Part shown: piece by piece, positions 34,641 to 42,332 of the stretch | Layout: every line of letters starts with the position of its first letter | Position numbering within the stretch: position 1 is the stretch's first letter | Origin: Arcticibacter svalbardensis MN12-7 | GTDB taxonomy: Bacteria > Bacteroidota > Bacteroidia > Sphingobacteriales > Sphingobacteriaceae | Assembly (NCBI RefSeq): GCF_000403135.1 | Contig: NZ_AQPN01000086.1 | Coordinates: forward strand, 1 to 42,332 | Reading direction: 5' to 3' | Length of the DNA stretch: 42,332 nucleotides | Program-made: the position numbers and the translations under genes | Notes under the pieces: generated by a model | What the model was told of the DNA's origin: nothing | Seen by the model: only the letters and a program-made list of their open reading frames with translations | Database searches by the model: none

Positions 34641-34688
34641 TTGAAGCAAACAAGGCCGACCTATTAAAGTCAGCCTTGTTTGCTTCAA
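34641..34688 (-). terminator. Strong terminator of the OmpA-PRC operon
   Basis: A 16-bp perfect stem (TTGAAGCAAACAAGGC at 34641-34656 with GCCTTGTTTGCTTCAA at 34673-34688), extendable by three pairs past one mismatch. On the minus strand it is followed by ATGGTTTTAATT. It lies just beyond the PRC-barrel stop codon at 34703. Confidence 0.8.
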
Positions 34689-34702
34689 TGAAAGAGTTAT
34701 GC

Positions 34703-35527
34703 TTATAAAGGATTGATGTTTGTATCAGGGCCACTATCACCTCTATTTGTACTACCAAAGCGGATGCCCTCGCGTTTAGAGTCTTCTTCATCCTCGTTGA
34801 TTGCACCAAACCTGGTCTCATCCTTTAAATTATCTTCATCAATCAGATTTTCGTCTGCTGTTTCCCAGATGTTCTCCGATGTACCCATTTTTTTATTACT
34901 TTCCGAATTCGCTAAATCATCCAAAGTTTCACTATTACTTTTCGTTCCGATATCCTCGTTATCCAAAACGGATGGGTCCTGATCATGGCTTTGATCTATT
35001 GGAACTGTCTCATTCTCCTGCGGAACCCTACGATTACCATAGAATTTTTCTTCATTAAAATGATCATGTGTATAGAAGTCCGCTGCATTATAAGCTAGTG
35101 CATCACCAACTGTAGTTCCGGCCAGAATGCTTCTGATTTGAGATTCAGTGATGGGTGTTACATTGCCCTTTTCATAGGCAGGAAGAGACATGATCTGTGC
35201 CGTAGTAACATGAGGAACAATCACCTCGTCATCCTGTTCATGCAATTCGGCCAATCCAATAGGAATCAATATCGGACCATCCTTTTTTTCCACCGGCTCA
35301 TTATCTTCCATGCTTAATTCCGTATCATCAAGATCTACAACCAGATAGCGTACTTTGCGTGATTCGGGACTAAAGAGCAATTCGGCCACTTCACCAATTT
35401 TATGTCCGTGTTCATTAACCACATCCCAGCCATTTACATTAGGCTGTCCGTCAACAATTTCAAAATCACTGCCACCCAGTTCAACCAGGTGACTATTTTC
35501 ATTTATTTGATCATCTAAAGCCATCAC
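34703..35527 (-). CDS. PRC-barrel domain protein with long acidic tail
   Basis: 274 residues, no signal peptide, highly acidic. Residues of about 14-110 hold the PRC-barrel: GWDVVNEHGHKIGEVAELLF, then VRYLVVDLDDTEL and ILIPIGLAELHE, as in photosynthetic-reaction-centre H-type and RimM-type barrels. A second conserved stretch (about 100-165, VTTAQIMSLPAYEKGNVTPI, DHFNEEKFYG) is common in Bacteroidota and cyanobacterial stress-type PRC proteins. The last 110 residues are low complexity, rich in Asp, Glu, Asn and Ser, probably disordered. It is the second gene after the OmpA-like gene (32-bp gap) and is closed by a strong terminator. The likely role is in envelope or general stress; that is inferred from family habits. 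Confidence 0.75.
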   Translation of the reverse strand: MMALDDQINENSHLVELGGSDFEIVDGQPNVNGWDVVNEHGHKIGEVAELLFSPESRKVRYLVVDLDDTELSMEDNEPVEKKDGPILIPIGLAELHEQDDEVIVPHVTTAQIMSLPAYEKGNVTPITESQIRSILAGTTVGDALAYNAADFYTHDHFNEEKFYGNRRVPQENETVPIDQSHDQDPSVLDNEDIGTKSNSETLDDLANSESNKKMGTSENIWETADENLIDEDNLKDETRFGAINEDEEDSKREGIRFGSTNRGDSGPDTNINPL

Positions 35528-35559
35528 ATTTATTTTTTAGGTTATTATATAATTTGTAA

Positions 35560-36207
35560 TTACTGATTTACCGCTTTGCCTGCGAATGCTACAATTTGTA
35601 CATTTCTGTTTTGTTTTCTTCCGGATGCGGTTGCATTATTGCTCACGGGTTTAGATTCACCCAAGGAATGAACAGATATTTTATTCGCTTCTATATCTGC
35701 ATTTTCAATCATCCAATTCTTTACAGCTTCTGCCCTTTCCGCTCCAAGTTGCTTATTATGTCCAACCGTACCAGTTGAATCTGTACTTCCATAAATACCG
35801 ATAGATGCACCCTTAAAGCGTTTGTTCAGGGAAGATGATATTTGTTTCAGCTTAGCAGTTGCGCTTCCCTGAAGGATATTCTGATCTGTTGGAAAGATAA
35901 CGTTCTCCCCGAGTGTGTAAATGGTGTAGGCATCATTACCACTTACTGAAATGTCTTTGTCTGTTACTTCATCATAAGAAGATTTAGGTGCATTAAAATC
36001 AACACTGCCCCAATCGGGTTCTGTAGTAGCAAGTACATTTGCGTCATTCATACCGGTAGTAGCTGTCGAATCTCCGGTACCGACTTTCACATTTGCCTCG
36101 TCACATCCTTTAAAAAAGAAAAATAAGATTGCCATTGCAATCAAAGCAAGTATAATCCAGATCCAACTTGAATTTGACCTTTTGGGTTGAACATTCAGTT
36201 CTGCCAT
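35560..36207 (-). CDS. OmpA-like protein anchored by one N-terminal membrane helix
   Basis: 215 residues. An uncleaved hydrophobic helix (SWIWIILALIAMAILFFFF, about 14-32) anchors it to the inner membrane, followed by a low-complexity linker. Residues of about 90-210 form an OmpA/MotB peptidoglycan-binding domain: VIFPTDQNILQGSATAKLKQ, IGIYGSTDSTGTVGHNKQLG, ERAEAVKNWMIENADIEANK and SVHSLGESKPVSNN, then RKQNRNVQIVAF. The conserved NxxLGxxRAxAV and GRxxNRNVxI features are visible. It would bind peptidoglycan while facing the periplasm. It is first in a two-gene unit with the PRC-barrel protein. Confidence 0.8.
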   Translation of the reverse strand: MAELNVQPKRSNSSWIWIILALIAMAILFFFFKGCDEANVKVGTGDSTATTGMNDANVLATTEPDWGSVDFNAPKSSYDEVTDKDISVSGNDAYTIYTLGENVIFPTDQNILQGSATAKLKQISSSLNKRFKGASIGIYGSTDSTGTVGHNKQLGAERAEAVKNWMIENADIEANKISVHSLGESKPVSNNATASGRKQNRNVQIVAFAGKAVNQ

Positions 36208-36651
36208 GTTTTTTAATGTTTAAGTTTTAAATAGGGTTAGACAAAATTTAAAAGGAAAATCCTGCAAATAAAAAGAGCTATTTAATGAAAATGTTTTATT
36301 AAATAGAAAAAATGTGTTTATCGCTTTTTAAGAATGTCTAATGTCGAATAAATTAGGGTTACAATATAGAATGGAAAAAATTTTATTCAAAAGCTGCGAT
36401 CTTTACTACTACTTATCAGGACAAACGAACTCTCCATAGGAAGGAATAATAAGGCTGAGTGTTTGAAAAGATTAAGCATTAAGTAATCACTTCTATGGGA
36501 GCCTGATAAATGTTTCGTTTCCACATCAAGCAAGTGCTCCTTATTGCCTTAATTTAGAAAATTAACAATACTGACACTATTCTGATAGATATTTGAAAAT
36601 GTAATAATACTTTTGCTTAACACTGTTAGATAATTTACACTGTACATTTAA
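36208..36651. other. Intergenic between OmpA-like gene and tetR
   Basis: Divergent region of about 440 bp. An AT-rich hairpin (CTATTTAAT / ATTAAATAG, 36278-36306) lies about 70 bp upstream of the OmpA-like start. The right end holds the tetR promoter and operator (listed). Nothing else was recognised. Confidence 0.4.
36608..36647 (+). promoter_or_regulatory. tetR promoter -7 element with overlapping TetR operator
   Basis: TACTTTTG (36608-36615) fits the TAnnTTTG -7 element. It is followed at once by CTTAACACTGTTAGA (36616-36630), a near-palindrome on the predicted transcription start. A weaker copy, ATTTACACTGTACAT (36633-36647), ends 4 bp before the tetR ATG. No -33 box at the correct spacing was found. 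The motif recurs three times upstream of the efflux genes. Confidence 0.6.
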
Positions 36652-37251
36652 ATGGCTAGTAAAGATAGAATTCAAAGACTTAAAGAAGACACCAGATGCA
36701 ATATTCTTGAAGCTGCCTTAGAGATTGTAAACGAAGATGGATGGCAAGCTTTGAGTATGCGTAAGATTGCGGATAAGATTGATTACACTGCTCCTATTAT
36801 TTATGAATATTTCTCAAACAAAGAAGGTATTTTGCTAGAATTAACACGTAAAGGAAATTTGATGCTGTTACAGGAATTTAGAGCTGCAAAGGCTAAACAT
36901 ACTTTACCAGAGAAGCAACTTGAAGAGATGTGGATTGCCTATTGGAATTTTGCATTTATTAACCAGCAGTTGTATAAATTAATGTTTGGTGTAGATACAA
37001 ATTGTTGCGAAACAAAAACGATGCTAGCTGAGGCCGTTAGCATCAGGAAACTGGTTCAAGACACAATAGCAGAAATAATGACCTCAAATCCGCCATCTGA
37101 AGAAGTAATATGCAGAAAATATTATACTTTCTGGTCTATTATTCACGGATTAATCTCAATCAATTTAGTACAAAAAGGTACTAACGAAGAAATGAATCAA
37201 CACATTTTAAAAGATGCTATTAAAGGCATCATCAGATCAATAAACGACTAA
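36652..37251 (+). CDS. TetR-family repressor of the adjacent RND efflux operon
   Basis: 199 residues. The N-terminal helix-turn-helix (about 12-58) is typical: TRCNILEAALEIVNEDGWQA, LSMRKIADKIDYTAPIIYEY and FSNKEGILLELT. Residues of about 70-199 are an all-helical ligand and dimerisation domain with no recognisable subfamily signature; the paired Cys (NCCETK, about 124) is notable. It is encoded just upstream of and in the same direction as the adaptor, pump and channel genes. Copies of a palindrome in front of both tetR and the efflux genes argue for autorepression and repression of the pump, relieved by an unknown drug-like ligand. Confidence 0.88.
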   Translation: MASKDRIQRLKEDTRCNILEAALEIVNEDGWQALSMRKIADKIDYTAPIIYEYFSNKEGILLELTRKGNLMLLQEFRAAKAKHTLPEKQLEEMWIAYWNFAFINQQLYKLMFGVDTNCCETKTMLAEAVSIRKLVQDTIAEIMTSNPPSEEVICRKYYTFWSIIHGLISINLVQKGTNEEMNQHILKDAIKGIIRSIND

Positions 37252-37271
37252 TATATTTTTTTTATGGAATA

Positions 37272-37427
37272 CTTAACACTGTTAAATTATCTATACACCA
37301 TAAGTTTATACTCAAGAAGAAGAGTATCCCACTCATTGAACCTTTTTTTACACAATTACTTAACAGTGTTAAGTAATTATACTCATGTTAAATAATCAGC
37401 ATCAGCTTTCCACTTAACACGGTCAAA
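37272..37427 (+). promoter_or_regulatory. Three TetR operator copies upstream of the efflux operon
   Basis: CTTAACACTGTTAAA (37272-37286), a perfect 23-bp palindrome centred on 37366 (arms ATTACTTAACA and TGTTAAGTAAT, 37355-37377), and the degenerate CTTAACACGGTCAAA (37413-37427), which ends 2 bp before the adaptor ATG. All share CTTAACAnTGTTAAG with the tetR operator. Repression could work by blocking RNA polymerase and, at the last copy, the ribosome-binding region. Confidence 0.7.
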
Positions 37428-37429
37428 CA

Positions 37430-38572
37430 ATGAATATCGTTATGAAAATCGCAATCCTTCTATCCCTATTTTTAGCTGGCTGTGCCGGCACACCTACGCA
37501 AGTTGAAGCACCTGCACTGCAGTCCCTCCCCGTAGTATCAATTAAAAGCAGTACTGAGACTACTTATACAGAATACCCTGCAGCTATACAAGGCGCTATA
37601 GATCTGGAGATCCGTCCTCAAATATCAGGCGTATTGGATCAGATTTATGTAAATGAAGGGGCATTAGTTAAAAAGGGAGATCCACTTTTTAGAATAAATG
37701 GACTTCCCTTTAAAGAAGCAGTAAATAATGCTGAGGCCTCCTTGCTTGCCGCCCAGGCATCAGTAACAAATGCCCAAATTGAGATTGATAAATTAACCCC
37801 TTTAGTAAAGAACAAAGTGGTTTCTGATTTTCAACTCAGAAGTGCCCAGGCAACTTATGAATCAGCACAAGCCAGAGTTAAACAGACTAGAGCAGAAGTT
37901 GCTTCCGCACGTATTAATCTGGATTATACCCTGATAAAAGCACCGGTTAACGGGTATGTAGGCTTGTTGCCCAAAAAACAAGGCAGTTTGGTATCCACTA
38001 CAGATGCTTTACCACTAACTCAGCTTTCCGATGTCCACCAGGTGCATGTTTACTTTTCATTAGGAGAAGATGATTTTGCCGACTTTAATACAAACAACCC
38101 TGGAGGAACCCTGGCAGAAAAGTTAAAAAGACTGCCTGGAGTCTCTCTCGTTTTATCCAACAATAGTGTTTATGCTCAGGAAGGAAAGATAGATATGGTA
38201 GATGGACAGTTTGATAAGCAGACCGGCTCTATTCTATTAAGGGCTACTTTCGCCAATCAGCAAGGCCTGTTAAGGTCTGGTAATACGGGTAAAATCAGAC
38301 TCAGTCTGCAACATCCAAAAACATTGCTAATCCCCCAGGCATCCACTGTAGAAGTGCAGGATAAAATGTTTGTCTTTACTGTCGACAAGTCTAATAAAGT
38401 AAGTAAGCGGCCTATAACTATCTCAGGAACCAGTGGCACGAACTATCTGGTAAATAACGGATTAAATTCCGGAGATCGGATTGTAGTAGATGGAATAGAT
38501 AAAATCAAAGAAGGAGATATCATCCAGCCGCAAGCATTTACAGCAGAAAACAATAAAACTGCATCAAGATAA
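37430..38572 (+). CDS. RND efflux periplasmic adaptor lipoprotein (AcrA/MexA type)
   Basis: 380 residues. The signal peptide ends in a lipobox (LSLFLAGC), so it is a membrane-anchored lipoprotein; an ATG 4 codons downstream (37442) would serve equally. Order: beta-barrel start (VVSIKSSTETTYTEYPAAIQ), split lipoyl domain (EIRPQISGVLDQIYVNEGAL, about 61-80), a helical hairpin (about 100-165, NAEASLLAAQASVTNAQIEI) and the returning lipoyl half (DYTLIKAPVNGYVGLLPKKQ). The beta-barrel (VYFSLGEDDFADF) and membrane-proximal domain (GDRIVVDGIDKIKEGDIIQP) follow. It links the pump to the outer-membrane channel. It is 12 bp upstream of the pump gene and under the TetR operators. Confidence 0.9.
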   Translation: MNIVMKIAILLSLFLAGCAGTPTQVEAPALQSLPVVSIKSSTETTYTEYPAAIQGAIDLEIRPQISGVLDQIYVNEGALVKKGDPLFRINGLPFKEAVNNAEASLLAAQASVTNAQIEIDKLTPLVKNKVVSDFQLRSAQATYESAQARVKQTRAEVASARINLDYTLIKAPVNGYVGLLPKKQGSLVSTTDALPLTQLSDVHQVHVYFSLGEDDFADFNTNNPGGTLAEKLKRLPGVSLVLSNNSVYAQEGKIDMVDGQFDKQTGSILLRATFANQQGLLRSGNTGKIRLSLQHPKTLLIPQASTVEVQDKMFVFTVDKSNKVSKRPITISGTSGTNYLVNNGLNSGDRIVVDGIDKIKEGDIIQPQAFTAENNKTASR

Positions 38573-38584
38573 TATACCATCATC

Positions 38585-41500
38585 ATGTTTAAAAAATTTA
38601 TAGACAGACCCGTCTTAGCAACAGTCATCTCCATTTTACTGGTGATACTTGGCATACTTGGATTAATGAAGTTGCCCTTACAGCAATTCCCTGATATTGC
38701 ACCTCCGGCAGTTCAGGTAACGGCTCTTTATCCAGGTGCAAATGCAGAAACTGTTCTGCGTTCAGTTGCGCCTTCATTGGAAGAATCCATTAATGGAGTA
38801 GAAAATATGAGTTATATGAGTTCTACTGCCAGTAATGATGGTTCATTGGTGATCACGGTGTACTTTAAGTTAGGAACGGATCCCGATCAGGCAGCCGTAA
38901 ATGTACAAAACCGCGTATCTCAGGCAACAAGTCAGCTGCCAGCAGAGGTTATTCAGGCAGGGGTTACAACTGCCAAACAGCAGAATAGTTTAATCATGGT
39001 ACTGAGTATGTATACAGTCGATGAGAAAAGCTATGACCAGACCTTTATGGCCAATTATGCTGCCATCAATCTTATCCCTGAAATTAAACGTATTCAGGGT
39101 GTTGGACAGGCCGTTATTTTTGGTGGAAGTAAAGATTATTCCATGCGCGTTTGGCTTAACCCTGCACAGATGGCTACCTACAATCTGGTTCCAAATGATG
39201 TTATTTCAAAGATAAAAGATAAAAATCTGGAAGCGGCTCCAGGTATGTTTGGAGAAAGTAGCAAGAATGCTTTTCAATATGTATTGAAATATAAGGGAAA
39301 GTTAACCAAACCAGATGAATATGAGAACATTATCATTCGATCTAATGCAGATGGTTCATTTTTACGTCTAAAAGATGTAGCTAGAATCGAGTTTGGTTCT
39401 TATACCTATTCCAGTTTAACTCGTATAGATGGCAAACCAGGATTAAATATAGCCATTCAGCAATTAAGTGGCTCAAACGCAAATGAGGTACAGATTGCGG
39501 TGCAAAAGTTTATGGAGAAAGCCGAAAAAGACTTTCCGAAAGGCGTTAACTATTTTGTTTTATATAGTACTAAAGTCTCTTTAGACCAATCTATTGAACA
39601 GGTTATTCATACCTTGATAGAAGCCTTTATCCTGGTATTTCTGGTGGTGTTCATCTTTTTACAAGATCTGAGATCTACACTTATCCCTGCCATTGCGGTT
39701 CCGGTAGCCATTCTTGGGACATTTTTCTTCATGAACCTATTTGGGTTTTCTATTAATCTGTTGACCTTATTTGCACTGGTACTAGCCATCGGAATTGTAG
39801 TCGATGATGCTATTGTGGTCGTGGAGGCGGTGCATTCCAAGATGCATCACAAACATTTGGCACCAAAACCGGCTACGGCAGCTGCAATGCATGAAATTAC
39901 AGGTGCAATTATCTCCATTACACTGGTCATGAGTGCCGTATTTTTACCGGTAGGTTTCATGGAGGGTTCCACTGGCGTATTTTATAGACAATTTGCCTTT
40001 ACACTGGCCATAGCGATTGTAATTTCAGCCGTAAATGCATTAACATTGAGTCCTGCTTTATGCGCCTTGTTCTTAAAAGAGGTTCCTTCCCCAGACTCCT
40101 CTGTCACTGTCAAAAGAAATTTTAAAGAAAAGTTCTTCGCCGGGTTTAATAAAAGTTTTGATTCGCTGACTCAAAGATACGTAGGAAGCTTACGTTTCCT
40201 GATTCGTTCGAAATGGATTGGACTAGCAGGGTTGGCCATCGTTGTGCTGGCTACCGTTTGGATGGTAAAGAAAACGCCAACTGGATTCATTCCTTCGGAA
40301 GATCAAGGCTTTATCGCTATTGCTATGTCGACTCCTGCCGGTGCTTCACTGGAAAGAAGTACGGAAATAGTGAAGAAGGCTGAAGACTTGTTAAGACCAT
40401 TACCTTTTACAAAGGTATTCAATGGGTTATCAGGTTTCAGTTTGCTTACTTCTTCTACAAGTCCTTCAGCAGGAAGTTTATTTATTTTGCTAAAACCAGC
40501 AAAAGAGCGAGGTGATGTCAAGGACATTACAGCCATTATGAACATAGTAAGAGGAAAGCTGGCTACTATAAAAGGAGCTAATTTCTTTGTCTTTACCTTC
40601 CCTACCGTACCGGGCTTCAGTAATATTGATGGGCTGGACCTTGTATTGCAGGATAAAACAGGTGGAAAACTTGACCGGTTTAGTGGCATCGCCAATAACT
40701 TCATTGCGGAACTGATGAAGCGTCCGGAAATAGCGGTAGCCTTTACTTCCTTTAAAGCAGATTATCCACAATTGGAAATGGAACTGGATGATAATAAAGC
40801 AGAACAGTTGGGGGTGTCTACAAAAGATATATTGCAAACTTTGCAAGGCTATTTTGGAAGTGCCCAGGCATCTGATTTTAACAGATTTGGAAAGTACTAT
40901 AGGGTGATGGTGCAGGCCGATATAGATGACCGTGCTGATCCTTCTTCTATGGATGGTGTTTTTGTTAAAAATAAGGACGGCGAAAATGTACCCATAAATA
41001 CGTTAATCAAACTTAAACGTGTATATGGCACAGAAACAGTATCACGCTATAATTTATTTAATTCAATAGGAGTCAATGCGATACCAAAACCTGGTTTCAG
41101 TTCAGGTGATGCGATCAAAGCAGTAGATGAAGTGGCGGCACAGCAGTTGCCCTCTGGATTCTCTCATGAGTTTTCCGGATTAACAAAAGAGGAGATTACA
41201 TCAGGTGGTCAGTCGGTTATCATTTTTCTTCTGTGTCTGATATTTGTGTACTTCCTTTTAGCGGCTCAATACGAAAGTTATATACTTCCACTAGCCGTAA
41301 TTCTTTCTATTCCTTCAGGCATAATTGGTGTATTTATAGCGATCGGATTAACCGGAATTGAAAACAACATTTATGTTCAGGTCGCCTTGGTCATGCTGAT
41401 CGGTCTGCTTGCTAAAAATGCAATCCTGATTGTGGAGTTTGCAGTCCAGCGGAGAAGAACAGGTAAGTCGCTTGTTGCATCCTCATTAGAAGCTGCAAAA

Positions 41501-41788
41501 TTAAGATTACGCCCCATCATTATGACTTCCCTTGCATTTGTGGTAGGATTAATACCGATGATGCGTGCAACTGGACCTTCTGCGTTAGGTAACCACTCTA
41601 TCAGTATTGGTGCTGCAGGAGGAATGGTGACAGGGGTGATACTTGGTCTTTTAATTATTCCTGTGCTTTTCGTCATCTTTCAATATCTACAAGAAAAAAT
41701 TACAGGTAATCCGTCCCATAAGATTGCTCAGGAATCCTTGGAATCAGTTCAAACAACAACTAGTATTAAAGAATATGATATCGTTTAA
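38585..41788 (+). CDS. RND multidrug efflux pump, inner-membrane transporter (AcrB/MexB type, HAE1)
   Basis: 1067 residues, normal for hydrophobe/amphiphile efflux RND pumps, with 12 membrane helices. Hallmarks: N-terminal FIDRPVLATVISILLVILG; porter-domain LPLQQFPDIAPPAVQVTALY and YPGANAETV; the TM4 proton-relay stretch LTLFALVLAIGIVVDDAIVV (Asp-Asp at the centre) followed by VVEAVHSKMH; PTGFIPSEDQGFI opening the second half; and TM10-TM11 AQYESYILPLAVILSIPSGI, LLAKNAILIVEFA and EAAKLRLRPIIMTSLAFVVG. It exports amphiphilic drugs using proton influx. It is coupled with the adaptor upstream and overlaps the channel gene by 14 bp. Confidence 0.93.
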   Translation: MFKKFIDRPVLATVISILLVILGILGLMKLPLQQFPDIAPPAVQVTALYPGANAETVLRSVAPSLEESINGVENMSYMSSTASNDGSLVITVYFKLGTDPDQAAVNVQNRVSQATSQLPAEVIQAGVTTAKQQNSLIMVLSMYTVDEKSYDQTFMANYAAINLIPEIKRIQGVGQAVIFGGSKDYSMRVWLNPAQMATYNLVPNDVISKIKDKNLEAAPGMFGESSKNAFQYVLKYKGKLTKPDEYENIIIRSNADGSFLRLKDVARIEFGSYTYSSLTRIDGKPGLNIAIQQLSGSNANEVQIAVQKFMEKAEKDFPKGVNYFVLYSTKVSLDQSIEQVIHTLIEAFILVFLVVFIFLQDLRSTLIPAIAVPVAILGTFFFMNLFGFSINLLTLFALVLAIGIVVDDAIVVVEAVHSKMHHKHLAPKPATAAAMHEITGAIISITLVMSAVFLPVGFMEGSTGVFYRQFAFTLAIAIVISAVNALTLSPALCALFLKEVPSPDSSVTVKRNFKEKFFAGFNKSFDSLTQRYVGSLRFLIRSKWIGLAGLAIVVLATVWMVKKTPTGFIPSEDQGFIAIAMSTPAGASLERSTEIVKKAEDLLRPLPFTKVFNGLSGFSLLTSSTSPSAGSLFILLKPAKERGDVKDITAIMNIVRGKLATIKGANFFVFTFPTVPGFSNIDGLDLVLQDKTGGKLDRFSGIANNFIAELMKRPEIAVAFTSFKADYPQLEMELDDNKAEQLGVSTKDILQTLQGYFGSAQASDFNRFGKYYRVMVQADIDDRADPSSMDGVFVKNKDGENVPINTLIKLKRVYGTETVSRYNLFNSIGVNAIPKPGFSSGDAIKAVDEVAAQQLPSGFSHEFSGLTKEEITSGGQSVIIFLLCLIFVYFLLAAQYESYILPLAVILSIPSGIIGVFIAIGLTGIENNIYVQVALVMLIGLLAKNAILIVEFAVQRRRTGKSLVASSLEAAKLRLRPIIMTSLAFVVGLIPMMRATGPSALGNHSISIGAAGGMVTGVILGLLIIPVLFVIFQYLQEKITGNPSHKIAQESLESVQTTTSIKEYDIV

Positions 41789-42332
41789 AAATATATCCCT
41801 GGTCATTATAGTCCTGCTCATCACAGCAAGCGGCTGTACGGTGTCCCAAAATGCAGCAAGGCCTTCCAATATGTTCCCTCAGGGCTATCGAATTGGGATG
41901 GCCCCAAATACTGATACGCTGCGTATTGCAAACAAGCCCTATCAGGAATTTTTCAGGGAACCCATGATTAGAGAGCTGATTGATACGGCACTGGTAAGAA
42001 ATTATGATATGCAGATTGCACTGAAGAATATCGAATCAGCCGCATTGATTTTTCGACAATCAAAATGGGGTAATGTTCCGGAGGTCAATTTACGAATAGC
42101 TGCTAGCTCCAACCGGCCTTCTGATAATAGTTTGAATGGATTGACTATTGGTCAGTTTTCAGATTCAAAACATATCGAAGATTATAATGCCTCACTGGGA
42201 TTAAGCTGGGAAGCAGACATTTGGCGGAAGATCGCCAATCAGCAGAATGTTGCAGGCGCTGCTTATCTGCAAAGCACTGAGGTACGTAAAGCTGTTCAAA
42301 CCAGGTTAGCATCTGACATCGCACATGGGTTC
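41775..42332 (+). CDS. Outer-membrane efflux channel lipoprotein (TolC/OprM/NodT type), cut by window end
   Basis: The ATG at 41775 opens a frame that runs to the window edge (186 codons seen; full proteins are about 450-480). The signal peptide ends in a lipobox (LLITASGC, Cys21), as in OprM/NodT channels. After the linker come the helical repeats of the channel: FREPMIRELIDTALVRNYDM, QIALKNIESAALIFRQSKWG, then beta-strand region VNLRIAASSNRP and YNASLGLSWEADIWRKIANQ, a block diagnostic of the family. It overlaps the pump stop by 14 bp, so translation is coupled. This completes the tripartite efflux system. Confidence 0.88.
   Translation, partial: MISFKNISLVIIVLLITASGCTVSQNAARPSNMFPQGYRIGMAPNTDTLRIANKPYQEFFREPMIRELIDTALVRNYDMQIALKNIESAALIFRQSKWGNVPEVNLRIAASSNRPSDNSLNGLTIGQFSDSKHIEDYNASLGLSWEADIWRKIANQQNVAGAAYLQSTEVRKAVQTRLASDIAHGF

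Noticed and set aside
34621-34821. 66-codon minus-strand ORF at the end of the PRC-barrel gene
   Set aside because: It is an alternative frame of the PRC-barrel 3' end and runs through the strong terminator stem.
1-42332. CRISPR arrays, tRNA or rRNA genes, prophage
   Set aside because: No regularly spaced repeats, cloverleaf-like sequences, rRNA-like stretches or phage structural genes were recognised.

Overview
The window looks like chromosomal DNA of a low-GC member of the Bacteroidota, most likely a Pedobacter-like Sphingobacteriaceae. This rests on AT-rich intergenic DNA, weak Shine-Dalgarno sequences, TAnnTTTG-type -7 promoter elements, and gene families typical of that group (GH2/GH3/GH88 and alginate-lyase-fold enzymes, 7TM-DISM receptor, DUF3826, Omp85-type barrel fusions). 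No rRNA, tRNA or CRISPR array was seen.

Layout. (1) 1-3374 is a decaying accessory region: an orphan EACC1-like protein (363-746), an IS982 transposase remnant (789-1100), an unidentified frameshifted coding remnant (1085-1328), a Phd/YefM antitoxin with two in-frame stops (1364-1627), a frameshifted D-threonine aldolase/D-serine dehydratase-like gene (1716-2835), a 30-residue serine-recombinase stump (2879-2971) and a VOC-family fragment (3175-3312). (2) 3375-8203 holds a large outer-membrane protein combining a kinase-like N-terminal half with an Omp85/D15 barrel, and a divergent pyruvate oxidase (poxB). (3) 8429-8740 is a metN stump that abuts the end of a carbohydrate locus.

(4) 8747-18653 is a carbohydrate-degradation locus on the minus strand: two alginate-lyase-superfamily proteins, a GH88 unsaturated glucuronyl hydrolase, an intact GH2 with a malectin-like C-terminus, an internally deleted GH2 and a GH3 beta-glucosidase. 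There is no SusC/SusD pair. The enzyme set suggests lyase cleavage of a uronic-acid-containing polysaccharide, removal of the unsaturated uronyl end by GH88, then trimming by GH2 and GH3. Upstream on the same strand is a 7TM-DISM membrane receptor fused through a coiled coil to a zinc-ribbon/helical domain of the IS1595 transposase type (19161-21143). A 24-bp palindrome covers its probable transcription start. This is the most unusual object in the window.

(5) 21386-26317 carries a small outer-membrane protein, a DUF1801 protein, the lrgA/lrgB pair, cysK and a YetF/DUF421 membrane protein with an added cysteine cluster. (6) 26404-30572 is a minus-strand operon of porin, betaine ABC ATPase, permease and binding lipoprotein, closed by a strong bidirectional terminator. 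(7) 30942-36207 has a truncated DUF3826 gene, an M16 zinc peptidase and an OmpA-PRC-barrel gene pair. (8) 36652-42332 is a TetR-regulated RND efflux operon (TetR, adaptor, pump, outer-membrane channel cut by the window end), with recurring palindromic operators in front of both tetR and the adaptor gene.
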